From: an uncultured Paracoccaceae bacterium
GTDB taxonomy: Bacteria; Pseudomonadota; Alphaproteobacteria; Rhodobacterales; Rhodobacteraceae
Length of the DNA: 26,598 nucleotides
Direction: 5' to 3'
Assembly (NCBI GenBank): GCA_938038825.1
Contig: CALHST010000103.1
Coordinates: 1 to 26,598 of the forward strand
Of the stretch, positions 15,161 to 22,980 are shown in pieces. The translations under genes and the position numbers were made by a program. The stretch's first letter is position 1. Each line of letters opens with the position of its first letter. Below the pieces are notes generated by a model. That model did no database searches, had not been told where the DNA came from, and was given only the letters and a program-made list of their open reading frames with translations.

Positions 15161-17650
15161 TTAGTTGATCATGACCATTTTGCCGTCGATCATGGTCATT
15201 TTACCTGAAACAGTGACCATCTTTGCATCTGCTTTGAACAACGATTTTGCTTGGTTTTTGATCATCGCGCCTTTGATCGTGATGCCGGTCGTATCAATCT
15301 TGATCGAATTCGACCCAACTTTTAGTTCGATTGATTTCTTTGCCTCGATCTTGACCTTACCTTTCGAGATCTTCGCCGTCAGATCCCCCTTGGACACCTT
15401 CGTCTCATGGTTGCCTTTGGCAATCGTGGTTTTGTAATCGCCTGTGTCTACGCCCGTAATCAGGTCACCTTTTTCGACCCCAATCTGACGATCCCCTTTC
15501 AATACAGATACCAACTGATTTCCGTCTTCGACAAAGGTATGCATATTACCCGGTTTGCCCGCCGCGGGGGCCTTGGATTTGCTGATCCGTTCGATCCTGT
15601 CACCCGTCACGATCAGTTCGGACTTGCCGTTGATCTCTTCTTTCTTACCGGCTTGCCGACCGCTCCAAAGCGAGTTGATCGCTGTTGCAGCGGCACCGAA
15701 ATCGGCATACTTGCCGCCAAAGGCGAGAGTCGAGATCGGGCCCCCGATTGTCACAGCCAATCCGATTGAATCGCTAACCACATTTTTCAAAGACGGCATC
15801 GTCAGGCCAATTTTTTCTTCTTTATAGATCCCGACCGTTTGGGTTTTGACCATACCAACGGCTTCGTCATAAACCATCCCTACAGTCAAATCGTCCAAGA
15901 TACCGACAACATGGGTGCGCACATCACCGACGACTTCCGTCTTATTTCGATGCACAATTTGGGTCAGGTCGCCTTGGTCTTTATGGCCGCCGCCAATGTT
16001 GATCAGCGCATTGTTCTTGATGACCTGCAAATAGTCCCGTTCGGATTGCATCCGCACGTATTCGCTGCCTTTTTTATCTTCAAAGACCAACTCGTGATGG
16101 GTGCTTGTGCTCCCCTGTTTGGTAGAGCGCGTTTTCATCCCCGTTTGGGTCATGTTCGCCGGCAGATCGTACGGGGGCATGTTGTCTTTGTTGTACAGCA
16201 TACCGGTACAAATCGGACGATCCGGATCACCTTCTTCAAATTGGATGACAACTTCATTCCCAATTCTTGGTATCGAAATCATCCCCCAGCTTTTACCAGT
16301 CCACGGCATAACACACCGGATCCAGCAGGTTGTGTTTTCGTCTTTTGCGCCGTGGCGGTCCCAGTGGAACTGCACTTTGATCCGGCCATATTCGTCGGTA
16401 TAGATTTCTTCACCCGAAGGACCCGTCACCACAGCCGTTTGTAGTCCTGTGATCCTTGGCCATTCGGTAACCAAACGCGCCCGATACTGGATTTTTGATG
16501 GGATCACCTCGATCGTGTTGCGATACGCATCGTAGTTTTCATCATCAACCATCGTCTTGGACCAAATCTTGGGTTGGTCAGGGGTCTTGTCATCCTTTGC
16601 GGCCAAGTTTTCTTTTTGAACGGCATCCAACTTCGCTTCAATCAGATGATTTGATTGCAGAAAGTGCACTGCCGTCGTGACCAAGTAATCTTGGTTGTAT
16701 GCGGTTCGATCATGTTTACTGAGACTGAATTTCCCACCAACGGCAATCGCGCGCACGTTGCCTTCACCAGTCATAGTTTTGTGCTGGACGGCTTCGGATT
16801 CCATTTGCACACGTGCGAAATGGTCTGATCCAGTTGGCGCCCTGACATGACCAGGATAGCGGTATTGTTCGTATTTTTTGTACTTGTGTTTCCCGGTTTC
16901 CTTGATGTTGACCTTCTTCTGATCTGCACGCGGACTGGTGAAGTCGTAGTCGTCCAACGTCACCTTTCCCGATCGCAACCGTTCATTGTCTTTCCAATCC
17001 CAAAAGTGGTCATTGTCACGACGGAAGTTGTTGTCCGGCTTATAGAATTCCAGCGTGCTTTCACCCACAATATTCTGGTGACCGCTAATGCCGTCCGCCA
17101 AAACCAGTTTGTGCGCGCCATCTTCATACTCGAAGAAGTAATAGATGCCCTCTTCTTCCATCAACCGAGACACAAAATCGAAGTCGGTTTCCGCATACTG
17201 AACACAGTAGGTGCGGGTTTCACAACTGCGGTTCAACTTGTCTTTTAGCGCACTGGAAAACCCATAGTCGCCAAAGATCTCTTTGATGATGTCGACCGCC
17301 GACTTACCTTGATAGATACGGTTTTCTTCGGTGCGCTTTAGGAACCATAGCCATGGGCGCAAGTCGGCTTTAAAGTGGTTGAGACCAAGGAACATGCCAA
17401 CGTATTCGGCAGATACACAATAACCCGAAAAGAAACGATCCGATCCATCTGGCAATTGGAATGTAATCGTGGCCATTTCGCCCAAGATGTCTTCCAGCGC
17501 GGTATCGTTTTTGTCAGACAAAAACTCTAGCGAGATTTCAGTCAGCTGACTGAACCCCTCTTTCACGGACGCCCGCAAAAACTGCATCTCGTTTGTGGGC
17601 AATGCACCCTTGATGTTGATGTTGCGGTTCTTGAACTCAAGATTTGCCAT
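15161..17650 (-). CDS. vgrG: VgrG/TssI spike protein
   Basis: The 829-aa protein has the full VgrG architecture. A gp27-like base (about residues 1-395) includes YCVQYAETDFDFVSRLMEEEGIYYFF, seen in two parts near 148-173. A gp5 OB-fold (about 412-490) contains DEYGRIKVQFHWDRHG and WGMISIPRIGNEVVIQFEEGDPDRP. A long beta-helical needle (about 505-829) includes a run of 9-residue repeats (718-771). There is no obvious C-terminal toxin domain; the end is a short beta tail with repeating GKM-x-M-x-dGKMVM. I chose ATG 17650 because AAAGGAG ends 7 nt upstream, whereas the ATG at 17656 is only 1 nt from it. As trimer it forms the hub and spike that carries PAAR. Confidence 0.96.
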   Translation of the reverse strand: MANLEFKNRNINIKGALPTNEMQFLRASVKEGFSQLTEISLEFLSDKNDTALEDILGEMATITFQLPDGSDRFFSGYCVSAEYVGMFLGLNHFKADLRPWLWFLKRTEENRIYQGKSAVDIIKEIFGDYGFSSALKDKLNRSCETRTYCVQYAETDFDFVSRLMEEEGIYYFFEYEDGAHKLVLADGISGHQNIVGESTLEFYKPDNNFRRDNDHFWDWKDNERLRSGKVTLDDYDFTSPRADQKKVNIKETGKHKYKKYEQYRYPGHVRAPTGSDHFARVQMESEAVQHKTMTGEGNVRAIAVGGKFSLSKHDRTAYNQDYLVTTAVHFLQSNHLIEAKLDAVQKENLAAKDDKTPDQPKIWSKTMVDDENYDAYRNTIEVIPSKIQYRARLVTEWPRITGLQTAVVTGPSGEEIYTDEYGRIKVQFHWDRHGAKDENTTCWIRCVMPWTGKSWGMISIPRIGNEVVIQFEEGDPDRPICTGMLYNKDNMPPYDLPANMTQTGMKTRSTKQGSTSTHHELVFEDKKGSEYVRMQSERDYLQVIKNNALINIGGGHKDQGDLTQIVHRNKTEVVGDVRTHVVGILDDLTVGMVYDEAVGMVKTQTVGIYKEEKIGLTMPSLKNVVSDSIGLAVTIGGPISTLAFGGKYADFGAAATAINSLWSGRQAGKKEEINGKSELIVTGDRIERISKSKAPAAGKPGNMHTFVEDGNQLVSVLKGDRQIGVEKGDLITGVDTGDYKTTIAKGNHETKVSKGDLTAKISKGKVKIEAKKSIELKVGSNSIKIDTTGITIKGAMIKNQAKSLFKADAKMVTVSGKMTMIDGKMVMIN
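15338..15499 (-). repeat. Six 9-residue (27-nt) tandem repeats in the VgrG needle
   Basis: Units KGDRQIGVE, KGDLITGVD, TGDYKTTIA, KGNHETKVS, KGDLTAKIS and KGKVKIEA(K) follow one another without gaps. A Gly at position 2 and alternating polar/hydrophobic residues fit one strand of a trimeric beta-helix per unit, analogous to the gp5 octapeptide needle repeats. Confidence 0.85.
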
Positions 17651-17657
17651 GGACATA

Positions 17658-17664
17658 CTCCTTT
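17658..17664 (-). promoter_or_regulatory. Shine-Dalgarno of vgrG
   Basis: AAAGGAG lies 7 nt before the ATG at 17650 and only 1 nt before the alternative ATG at 17656, so it selects the shorter start. Confidence 0.65.
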
Positions 17665-17679
17665 ACCGCACGAACTACC

Positions 17680-17970
17680 TTAGGCATCAGTTTCAATCAG
17701 GCAATTGGTGTCACGCAGCCGCTTCACGATTTTTGGATTAACAGCCCAGCAAGCCCCTGGTTTGAATCGATCGCCCAAGGCGCGTTTTGCGTCAAATAGA
17801 CTATTGAAATTCATACAAAGAATGGGTGTCGGGAACTTTCCATCTGCCAAAAGCATCTGGCTTAGATGGTCATCGCCTTTCAGCAGATAGTAATTCGCAT
17901 TCTCAAGCGACACCAACACAATTTCAGGTTCCTTCGGTTGTTTAGGGCCTTCGCCGCTTAGCGCATTCAT
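17680..17970 (-). CDS. 96-aa protein of unknown function between the sheath fusion and vgrG
   Basis: I do not recognise this protein. It is small and soluble, with a mixed alpha/beta pattern: strands EIVLVSLENANYYLL (about 16-30) and TPILCMNFNSLFDAKRAL, and a basic stretch NPKIVKRLRDTNC near the C-terminus. Three cysteines (about 52, 74, 90) are present. Its ATG directly abuts the TGA of the giant TssB-TssC gene (no bases between), and vgrG follows after 29 nt, so it is within the operon and translated by coupling. Possible jobs are a spike or sheath accessory protein, or a small effector or immunity protein for this VgrG. None can be chosen from sequence alone. Confidence 0.75.
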   Translation of the reverse strand: MNALSGEGPKQPKEPEIVLVSLENANYYLLKGDDHLSQMLLADGKFPTPILCMNFNSLFDAKRALGDRFKPGACWAVNPKIVKRLRDTNCLIETDA

Positions 17971-20900
17971 TCACAAACCCTCCAAAAGTGCAGCAAGTTC
18001 CGGGTCCATCTCGTCATCACCCGTGTCATCATTGCTGTCATCATCATCGCCAAACCCAGCCAACAAATCTTCCAAAGACTCATCCGTCGCTTCATCTGCT
18101 TCGATATCGCCGTCGGCCTTGATTTCCATCTCCATCTCAAGACCACCGCCCGATCCACCAGGCGGTTTGCGCGGCTCTGGCACTTCGCCAGCCCATGGTC
18201 CTGCAATTACTTCGCCGCTCAGCGCCCGGAAAGACCCCAGCCGAATTTCATTCCGGCCCTTCACCCAAAGCACGGGCATAAAGCCACGCCCCAATGTGGC
18301 CTGCGCGGGATCACTGGTCAAATTACGCTCGGTACACGGCAAAGCAACCTGATCCCCATAGCGGTCGCTGACATAGTGGAACGGGATGTCACCCAGCGAC
18401 ATCATACTGCCCAGATCCATGGCTTTGCCATCTTTCTTATGTGTCCCGGCAAGCAGGATCGCGACAAGGACCACCGGATTTGCCCATAACATCCCTGATA
18501 GACCCTCTTGAGGCGTGAATTCTTCGAATTCAAACTCATAGATCGGTTCGGATTTAGCCCCATACGGCTGTCGCAGCAGAAAGCGCGGCGCCGCTAGCCC
18601 AAGATACGACGACTCTGGCATATCACGCAGCGTGTCCCAAGCTTTAGCCACCAAAGCATGCCGATCTTCTTTCGCGACATCCAAGTAACCCGGCGCAATC
18701 GCAGTGAAGAAAGGTGCATCCACATGCGCGCCCACTTGGCCGATACGTGCCAAAAGTTCTGCGTGCGGTGGTGTTTCTTCGAACGTGTACATTCCGAACA
18801 AAGCAGAAAAGCCACCTGCGCCGTCTTCCGGATCTAAGACGTCGGTCAGCAGTTTGAACAAACCACTGTCTGACAGATCATCGTGTGCCGCCAAATCGGC
18901 TGCCAGCTCTTTCGCAGAAACATCGTACAGCATGATCTGTAACGTACTGTCTGTTTCAACCCGGCGCGCCAGCATATCCAGCGATCGCCATTGTGATTCA
19001 ATTGCTTGGAAATCCGGATGGTGCAAAACCATACGCATAGCCGCGCTAAGCGCTTCGTCGACTGCAGACTTCATCGCGTCGGCACCCGCATCCGGCGCCT
19101 TTACAATATGTGGCCCGACGATCTGTGCGATTAAATCATCCGCCGCAGAGGCTTGGGTCAAGGAACCTGCTGTATCCCCAATCAACGCCTGAAAATCGCT
19201 GAGTTTCAGATTGGCCGGAACAGATGTACTGGCCGAGCGCTTCGGAATTTTGACGGGCGTCCCGAATTCTTCTGACCAAGCCTGAAGCTGTTCGGTCGCT
19301 TTCACGGCCATCGACCCAACGCTTAGCTGCTGGCGCAAGCCAGAGATCGCGGCGAAGAGTTCGACCTTTTCATACAGTTCATCTGGATGCAGATCATCAA
19401 GTTCCTTCAACGAAATCGCAATGCCCGCACCCTCTTTCCCAATGGGTAAGGTCACCGTTGTTGCAAAACCTTCGATGATGTCCTCGATCGTATCCACATC
19501 CAATTCAATCGCAGGACGCGCAGCCAGCGCATCGCCTATTTCCATCACTCCACGCGCAGCCCGGCCCGTGAAATCCCCAAAGACTGCCATGCGGAATGTT
19601 TTTCGATTCAGATCATCGCGCGCGGGTCGGGGTGCCGAAACGAAACCATAAGGAGATTTTATTGGAACTGCTGCCACCGGTGTCTCCTGTGTCGTCGATA
19701 TGTCGTCGACGCTGTCAATTTCATTCGATCCGCCCAGATCTGAGTCTAAGCGATCATCCCCTTCGGACCCTGTGCGCGCGTCGTCATCTGACAGTCCTGC
19801 CAAAAGCGCATCAAGATCGTCGTCATCTGCCTGCTGACTGGCATCTTCGGCGTCCAATCCAGCCAGAAGTGCATCAAGATCATCCTCTTGCCCACTTTCT
19901 TCGCTGACGGCTTCATCGGCTTTCACGTCATCAAGCAATGTGTCCAAGCCGCTTTCTGCAGCTGTTTCGGTTTCCACAATCTCTTCGCTGTCGAGATCAG
20001 CAAGCAATGCATCTAGATCATCTTCCGGCTCGCTGGTTGCTGTTTCCTCTGTGCCTTCAATGGCTGGATCGTCTTCAACGTCCTTTTTCGATACTTCAGG
20101 CGACTCCGCTTCAAGGTCGGCCAACAAAGCGTCAAGATCATCATCAGCATTGTCTTCAACAGGATCTGGTGACTCCAAATCCGCCAACAATGCGTCCAAA
20201 TCATCGTCCATGGGAATTTCGTCGGCAGCTTCTGTGTCCAAGGCCGCTATGGCGTCCCCGGCATCGAGACCGGCTAACGAGGCATCCAAGTCACCTGCAT
20301 CTTCCACAGGATCATTGCCTTTGTTATCGTTGCCTAAGTCAGCAAGTAGGGCGTCCAGTTCATCACCCTTATCTTGCGGATCATCATACGCATCACTCCC
20401 CAAGTCGGCAAGCAATGCATCCAGACCATCTTCATCCGCGAGGTCTTCGGCAACCACATCTTCATTGGCGTCCAACGTTGCCAAGACATCACCGGTTGTA
20501 TCACCAGTTTCTATTGCCCCTTCTGACGCGTCGAGCGTGCCAAGTATGTCATCTAAGTTGTCGCCGCCGTCGGCAACCTCTTCGAGGACGTCCAAAGTAC
20601 CTAAGATATCCTCGTTGTTAGGGACTACTTCACCGGCATCTTCAACGGGCTCGATACTTGCCAGCAACACGTCCAGATCATCACCGGCGTCATCCTCATT
20701 TGGCACCGCTTCGATGCCACTAAGAATATCATCGGTTAGATCGTCTTCGGCGTCGTCTGTCGCTTCTGTTTCAAGAGAGGCCAACACGTCGCCCAGGTCA
20801 TCCATGGACGTTGAGTCAGATTCATCGACGGCGTCGAGAGCAGCCAGAACATCGTCAACAGACTCGGTTTCTTCGGCATCTGAAGCGTTCGCGCCGATAG

Positions 20901-22980
20901 ACGCCAAAGCGTCGTTTAGTGCCGTGTCCGCAATATCTGTATCTTCAACGACATCGAGACCTGACAATATGTCATCCAGCGTTTCTGCCTCTTCTTCTGT
21001 GTCTGGCGTGGCTTCAAGGGCACCCAGAATATCATCGGCCTGAGTGTCCTCTTCTGGCTCAGATACAGCCGTATCGATTCCCGACAGAACATCTGAAACG
21101 ACGTCATCATCTTCGTGGTCGTCGATAACGGGTTCCAACGCATTCAGAACGTCATCAGTGTTATCTTCGTCCTCAACCCCTGGTTCCGACCTGTCTATGG
21201 ACGCCAAAACATCTGCTGACGCGTCTGGCACAGTTTCTACGTCTTGGACAGTTTCGATGCTGCTTAGAATGTCATCTGAATTGTCTTGTTCGTCGGGCAC
21301 CGGCAGCGTCGTATCAATCTCGGACAATATGTCAGCGACGCTTTCATTTTCCGTTTCTTCTGGCTCAACCAGTTCAAGCGCACTGAGAACATCGTCCGTA
21401 ACGTGGGCTTCGTCTTCCTCGTTTGACACTATCGTATCAATCTCGGCCAACACATCTGCTACGTTGTTCTCACCGTCAGATGCTTCTTCAACACTCTCGA
21501 TACCCTTCAGAACGTCGTCAGTAACATCATCGTCGGTTTCAAGGTCTTCAACGACATCAATGCGCGCCAACACATCGGCAACAGCATCCGTTTCTTCGGC
21601 GTCTTCGATGACAGGTTCCAACGTTCCCAAAACGTCATCGGTTGAGTCTGTTTCCACGTCTTCAGAGACTGACGTGTCTATGCCCGACAACACGTCCCCA
21701 ATCTCGTCGTCCTCAACCGTTGTGTCGTCCAGCGCATCTATTCCCGCAAGAATGTCGTCTGTTACATCTTCGGTTGGCGCATTCTCATGGACAGGTTCAA
21801 TGCCAGCCAGAACGTCGACGGTGGTATCCAATTCTTCGGACTCTGAAAGACTGGTGTCGATTGTTGCCAGAACGTCATCGGAAGACGGGCCAGAGGGTTC
21901 AATTGCTGGCGCTGGCTCCAAACCACCCAAGATGTCATCCGTGTTATCGACTTCTTGGGTATCCGGCACAATTTCAACGCTGGAAAGCGCATCATCCAGC
22001 GATGTATCCGGGGCGGCATCTTCGACCGCTTCAATTCCGCTTAGAACTGCATCAGCTAAAGACGCTTCATCAATTGTTTCGGCGGATGGTGTCGCCGCTA
22101 TATCGGAGAGAATATCGTTCGTGTGATCGACTGTGTCGTCTTGTTCTACTCTTTCAATTCCGGACAGAACGTCAGCAGCGATGTCAGTCTGCGGTTCTTC
22201 TTCTGGTACCGAGGTCGCCAATCCTGCCAAAACGTCGGCTGCGTGGTCATCGTCCACCGTTTCAGCAATTGGCATCGCCTTCAATGCGTCCAACGCCGCT
22301 GCAGTTTCGTCGACTAGGTCTTGTTCCTTTGGGGCTTCCAAAGTTCCCAGAACATCTTCTATTTCGGTATCCGGATCCGCGTCTTTTGGCGCTGCGGCCG
22401 CCAATGCGTTCAGAGTTGCGTCAGTTGACTCATCTTCGACACTCGGAGACGGCGACAATGCCCGAAGACCTTCTAGTGTCGCTTCTGTCTCGGTTGCAGA
22501 CCCGCCCGCAGAGCCTGTCAGTGCTTGCAACAAAGCAGGCTCTGACAGCAGCTTTTCAATAAGAGACTCTGCACCGGACTTGCCATCCATATACGCCATT
22601 AGGTCATTCAATTGCCGCCGAGCATCTAACAAGGGCTTCAACGCAGGTGTTTTTTCCGCGATGGCTTCCGGGCTGAAGTCTGACATCTTTTCAAATGTCA
22701 GATCCACCGAAAGATTGCCCTCTCCGGTCAGTGTGTTTGGGACGGAAAACTGCGCCTTTGGTGCCATGGCACGCAAGCGATCATCAAAGTTGTCGACATC
22801 AATTTCAAGGAAATCTCGTTTGTCCACGCTGGGCTTGTCGGCTTTGCCTGACAGATCAGACATGACACCCATGACAAACGGCAACTGAACCTTTTTTTCC
22901 GCCCCATACAACTCGACATCGTATTCTATTTGAACTCTAGGGGCGCGATTGCGCGCAATAAACTTCTGCGATCCGCTCAT
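17971..22980 (-). CDS. Giant TssB-(acidic repeat linker)-TssC-like sheath fusion, 1669 aa
   Basis: One uninterrupted frame joins several parts. Residues 1-155 are a canonical TssB/VipA sheath subunit (NRAPRVQIEYDVELYGAEKK, LPFVMGVMSDLSG, EIDVDNFDDRL, DFSPEAIAEKTPALKPLLDAR). Residues ~160-1100 are a very acidic linker: 38 of residues 401-500 are D/E and only two are K/R. It contains 33 units of a 20-residue repeat (185-847) and nine LDALLADL-type units (851-1066). Residues ~1126-1220 form a second TssB-like segment (MAVFGDFTG, DVDTIEDII, LDDLHPDELYEKVELF). Residues ~1300-1595 are a TssC core (VLHHPDFQAIESQWRSLD, RVETDSTLQI, YLGLAAPRFLLRQPYG, RGFMPVLW). The usual TssC C-terminal region is missing and replaced by an acidic tail (1601-1669). 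The nearest known type may be the truncated TssC40/ImpD paralog. The start overlaps the channel gene by ATGA. Whether it is a sheath subunit, cap or tether is unknown. Confidence 0.93.
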   Translation of the reverse strand: MSGSQKFIARNRAPRVQIEYDVELYGAEKKVQLPFVMGVMSDLSGKADKPSVDKRDFLEIDVDNFDDRLRAMAPKAQFSVPNTLTGEGNLSVDLTFEKMSDFSPEAIAEKTPALKPLLDARRQLNDLMAYMDGKSGAESLIEKLLSEPALLQALTGSAGGSATETEATLEGLRALSPSPSVEDESTDATLNALAAAAPKDADPDTEIEDVLGTLEAPKEQDLVDETAAALDALKAMPIAETVDDDHAADVLAGLATSVPEEEPQTDIAADVLSGIERVEQDDTVDHTNDILSDIAATPSAETIDEASLADAVLSGIEAVEDAAPDTSLDDALSSVEIVPDTQEVDNTDDILGGLEPAPAIEPSGPSSDDVLATIDTSLSESEELDTTVDVLAGIEPVHENAPTEDVTDDILAGIDALDDTTVEDDEIGDVLSGIDTSVSEDVETDSTDDVLGTLEPVIEDAEETDAVADVLARIDVVEDLETDDDVTDDVLKGIESVEEASDGENNVADVLAEIDTIVSNEEDEAHVTDDVLSALELVEPEETENESVADILSEIDTTLPVPDEQDNSDDILSSIETVQDVETVPDASADVLASIDRSEPGVEDEDNTDDVLNALEPVIDDHEDDDVVSDVLSGIDTAVSEPEEDTQADDILGALEATPDTEEEAETLDDILSGLDVVEDTDIADTALNDALASIGANASDAEETESVDDVLAALDAVDESDSTSMDDLGDVLASLETEATDDAEDDLTDDILSGIEAVPNEDDAGDDLDVLLASIEPVEDAGEVVPNNEDILGTLDVLEEVADGGDNLDDILGTLDASEGAIETGDTTGDVLATLDANEDVVAEDLADEDGLDALLADLGSDAYDDPQDKGDELDALLADLGNDNKGNDPVEDAGDLDASLAGLDAGDAIAALDTEAADEIPMDDDLDALLADLESPDPVEDNADDDLDALLADLEAESPEVSKKDVEDDPAIEGTEETATSEPEDDLDALLADLDSEEIVETETAAESGLDTLLDDVKADEAVSEESGQEDDLDALLAGLDAEDASQQADDDDLDALLAGLSDDDARTGSEGDDRLDSDLGGSNEIDSVDDISTTQETPVAAVPIKSPYGFVSAPRPARDDLNRKTFRMAVFGDFTGRAARGVMEIGDALAARPAIELDVDTIEDIIEGFATTVTLPIGKEGAGIAISLKELDDLHPDELYEKVELFAAISGLRQQLSVGSMAVKATEQLQAWSEEFGTPVKIPKRSASTSVPANLKLSDFQALIGDTAGSLTQASAADDLIAQIVGPHIVKAPDAGADAMKSAVDEALSAAMRMVLHHPDFQAIESQWRSLDMLARRVETDSTLQIMLYDVSAKELAADLAAHDDLSDSGLFKLLTDVLDPEDGAGGFSALFGMYTFEETPPHAELLARIGQVGAHVDAPFFTAIAPGYLDVAKEDRHALVAKAWDTLRDMPESSYLGLAAPRFLLRQPYGAKSEPIYEFEFEEFTPQEGLSGMLWANPVVLVAILLAGTHKKDGKAMDLGSMMSLGDIPFHYVSDRYGDQVALPCTERNLTSDPAQATLGRGFMPVLWVKGRNEIRLGSFRALSGEVIAGPWAGEVPEPRKPPGGSGGGLEMEMEIKADGDIEADEATDESLEDLLAGFGDDDDSNDDTGDDEMDPELAALLEGL
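17974..18180 (-). other. Acidic C-terminal tail of the fusion replacing the TssC C-terminus
   Basis: Residues 1601-1669 begin with a PEPRKPPGGSGGG hinge and continue as an acidic tail with SLEDLLAGFGDDDD and DPELAALLEGL. These two segments echo the LDALLADL units of the linker. Canonical TssC instead has a long segment containing CRFAHYLK and a C-terminal strand needed to interlock sheath rings. Confidence 0.75.
18181..19605 (-). other. TssB-like plus TssC-like domain region of the fusion
   Basis: Residues 1126-1600 contain, first, a segment matching the TssB pattern (FGDFTG...IELDVDTIEDII...ISLKELDDLHPDELYEK...LRQQL) and then the TssC core from ALSAAMRMVLHHPDFQ to FMPVLWVKGRNEIRLGSF. The tandem of both folds in one chain is seen directly; homology is judged from recalled family patterns. 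Confidence 0.8.
19783..20430 (-). repeat. Nine LDALLADL-type acidic units (linker class B)
   Basis: Short units centred on (D/E)LDALLADL occur at residues 853, 875, 898, 928, 949, 989, 1012, 1035 and 1056, spaced irregularly by 20-40 acidic residues. Most match LDALLA(D/G)L; 898 (LDASLAGL) and 1012 (LDTLLDDV) are degenerate. Each could be a two- to three-turn amphipathic helix in otherwise disordered sequence. Confidence 0.85.
20440..22428 (-). repeat. 33 tandem 60-nt/20-residue repeats (linker class A)
   Basis: From residue 185 to 847 the motif xxDD(V/I)L-x-x-(I/L)(D/E) recurs at 185, 206, 225, 246, 267, 286, 307, 327, 346, 366, 386 and so on to 828, nearly always exactly 20 residues apart. 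Units are diverged at DNA and protein level but stay in register. From residue 406 to about 666, T/S-DD units alternate with A-D units, giving a 40-residue higher-order repeat. Confidence 0.92.
22516..22980 (-). other. TssB (VipA) domain of the fusion
   Basis: Residues 1-155 match the whole stand-alone TssB protein, from the basic N-terminus (KFIARNRAPRVQIEYDV) to the closing helices (LNDLMAYMDGKSGAESLIEKLL). In normal sheaths this subunit pairs with TssC. Confidence 0.9.

Noticed and set aside
20440..22428. 60-nt periodic DNA that could be mistaken for a CRISPR or satellite array
   Set aside because: The period is exactly 20 codons of one open frame, units are diverged, and there are no identical repeats alternating with unique spacers.
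19940..22888. Long serine-rich open frames on the plus strand opposite the sheath fusion
   Set aside because: They are mirror images of the GAC/GAT/GTC-rich acidic repeat codons and have no start context or family pattern; three successive shadow frames over one gene are expected here.
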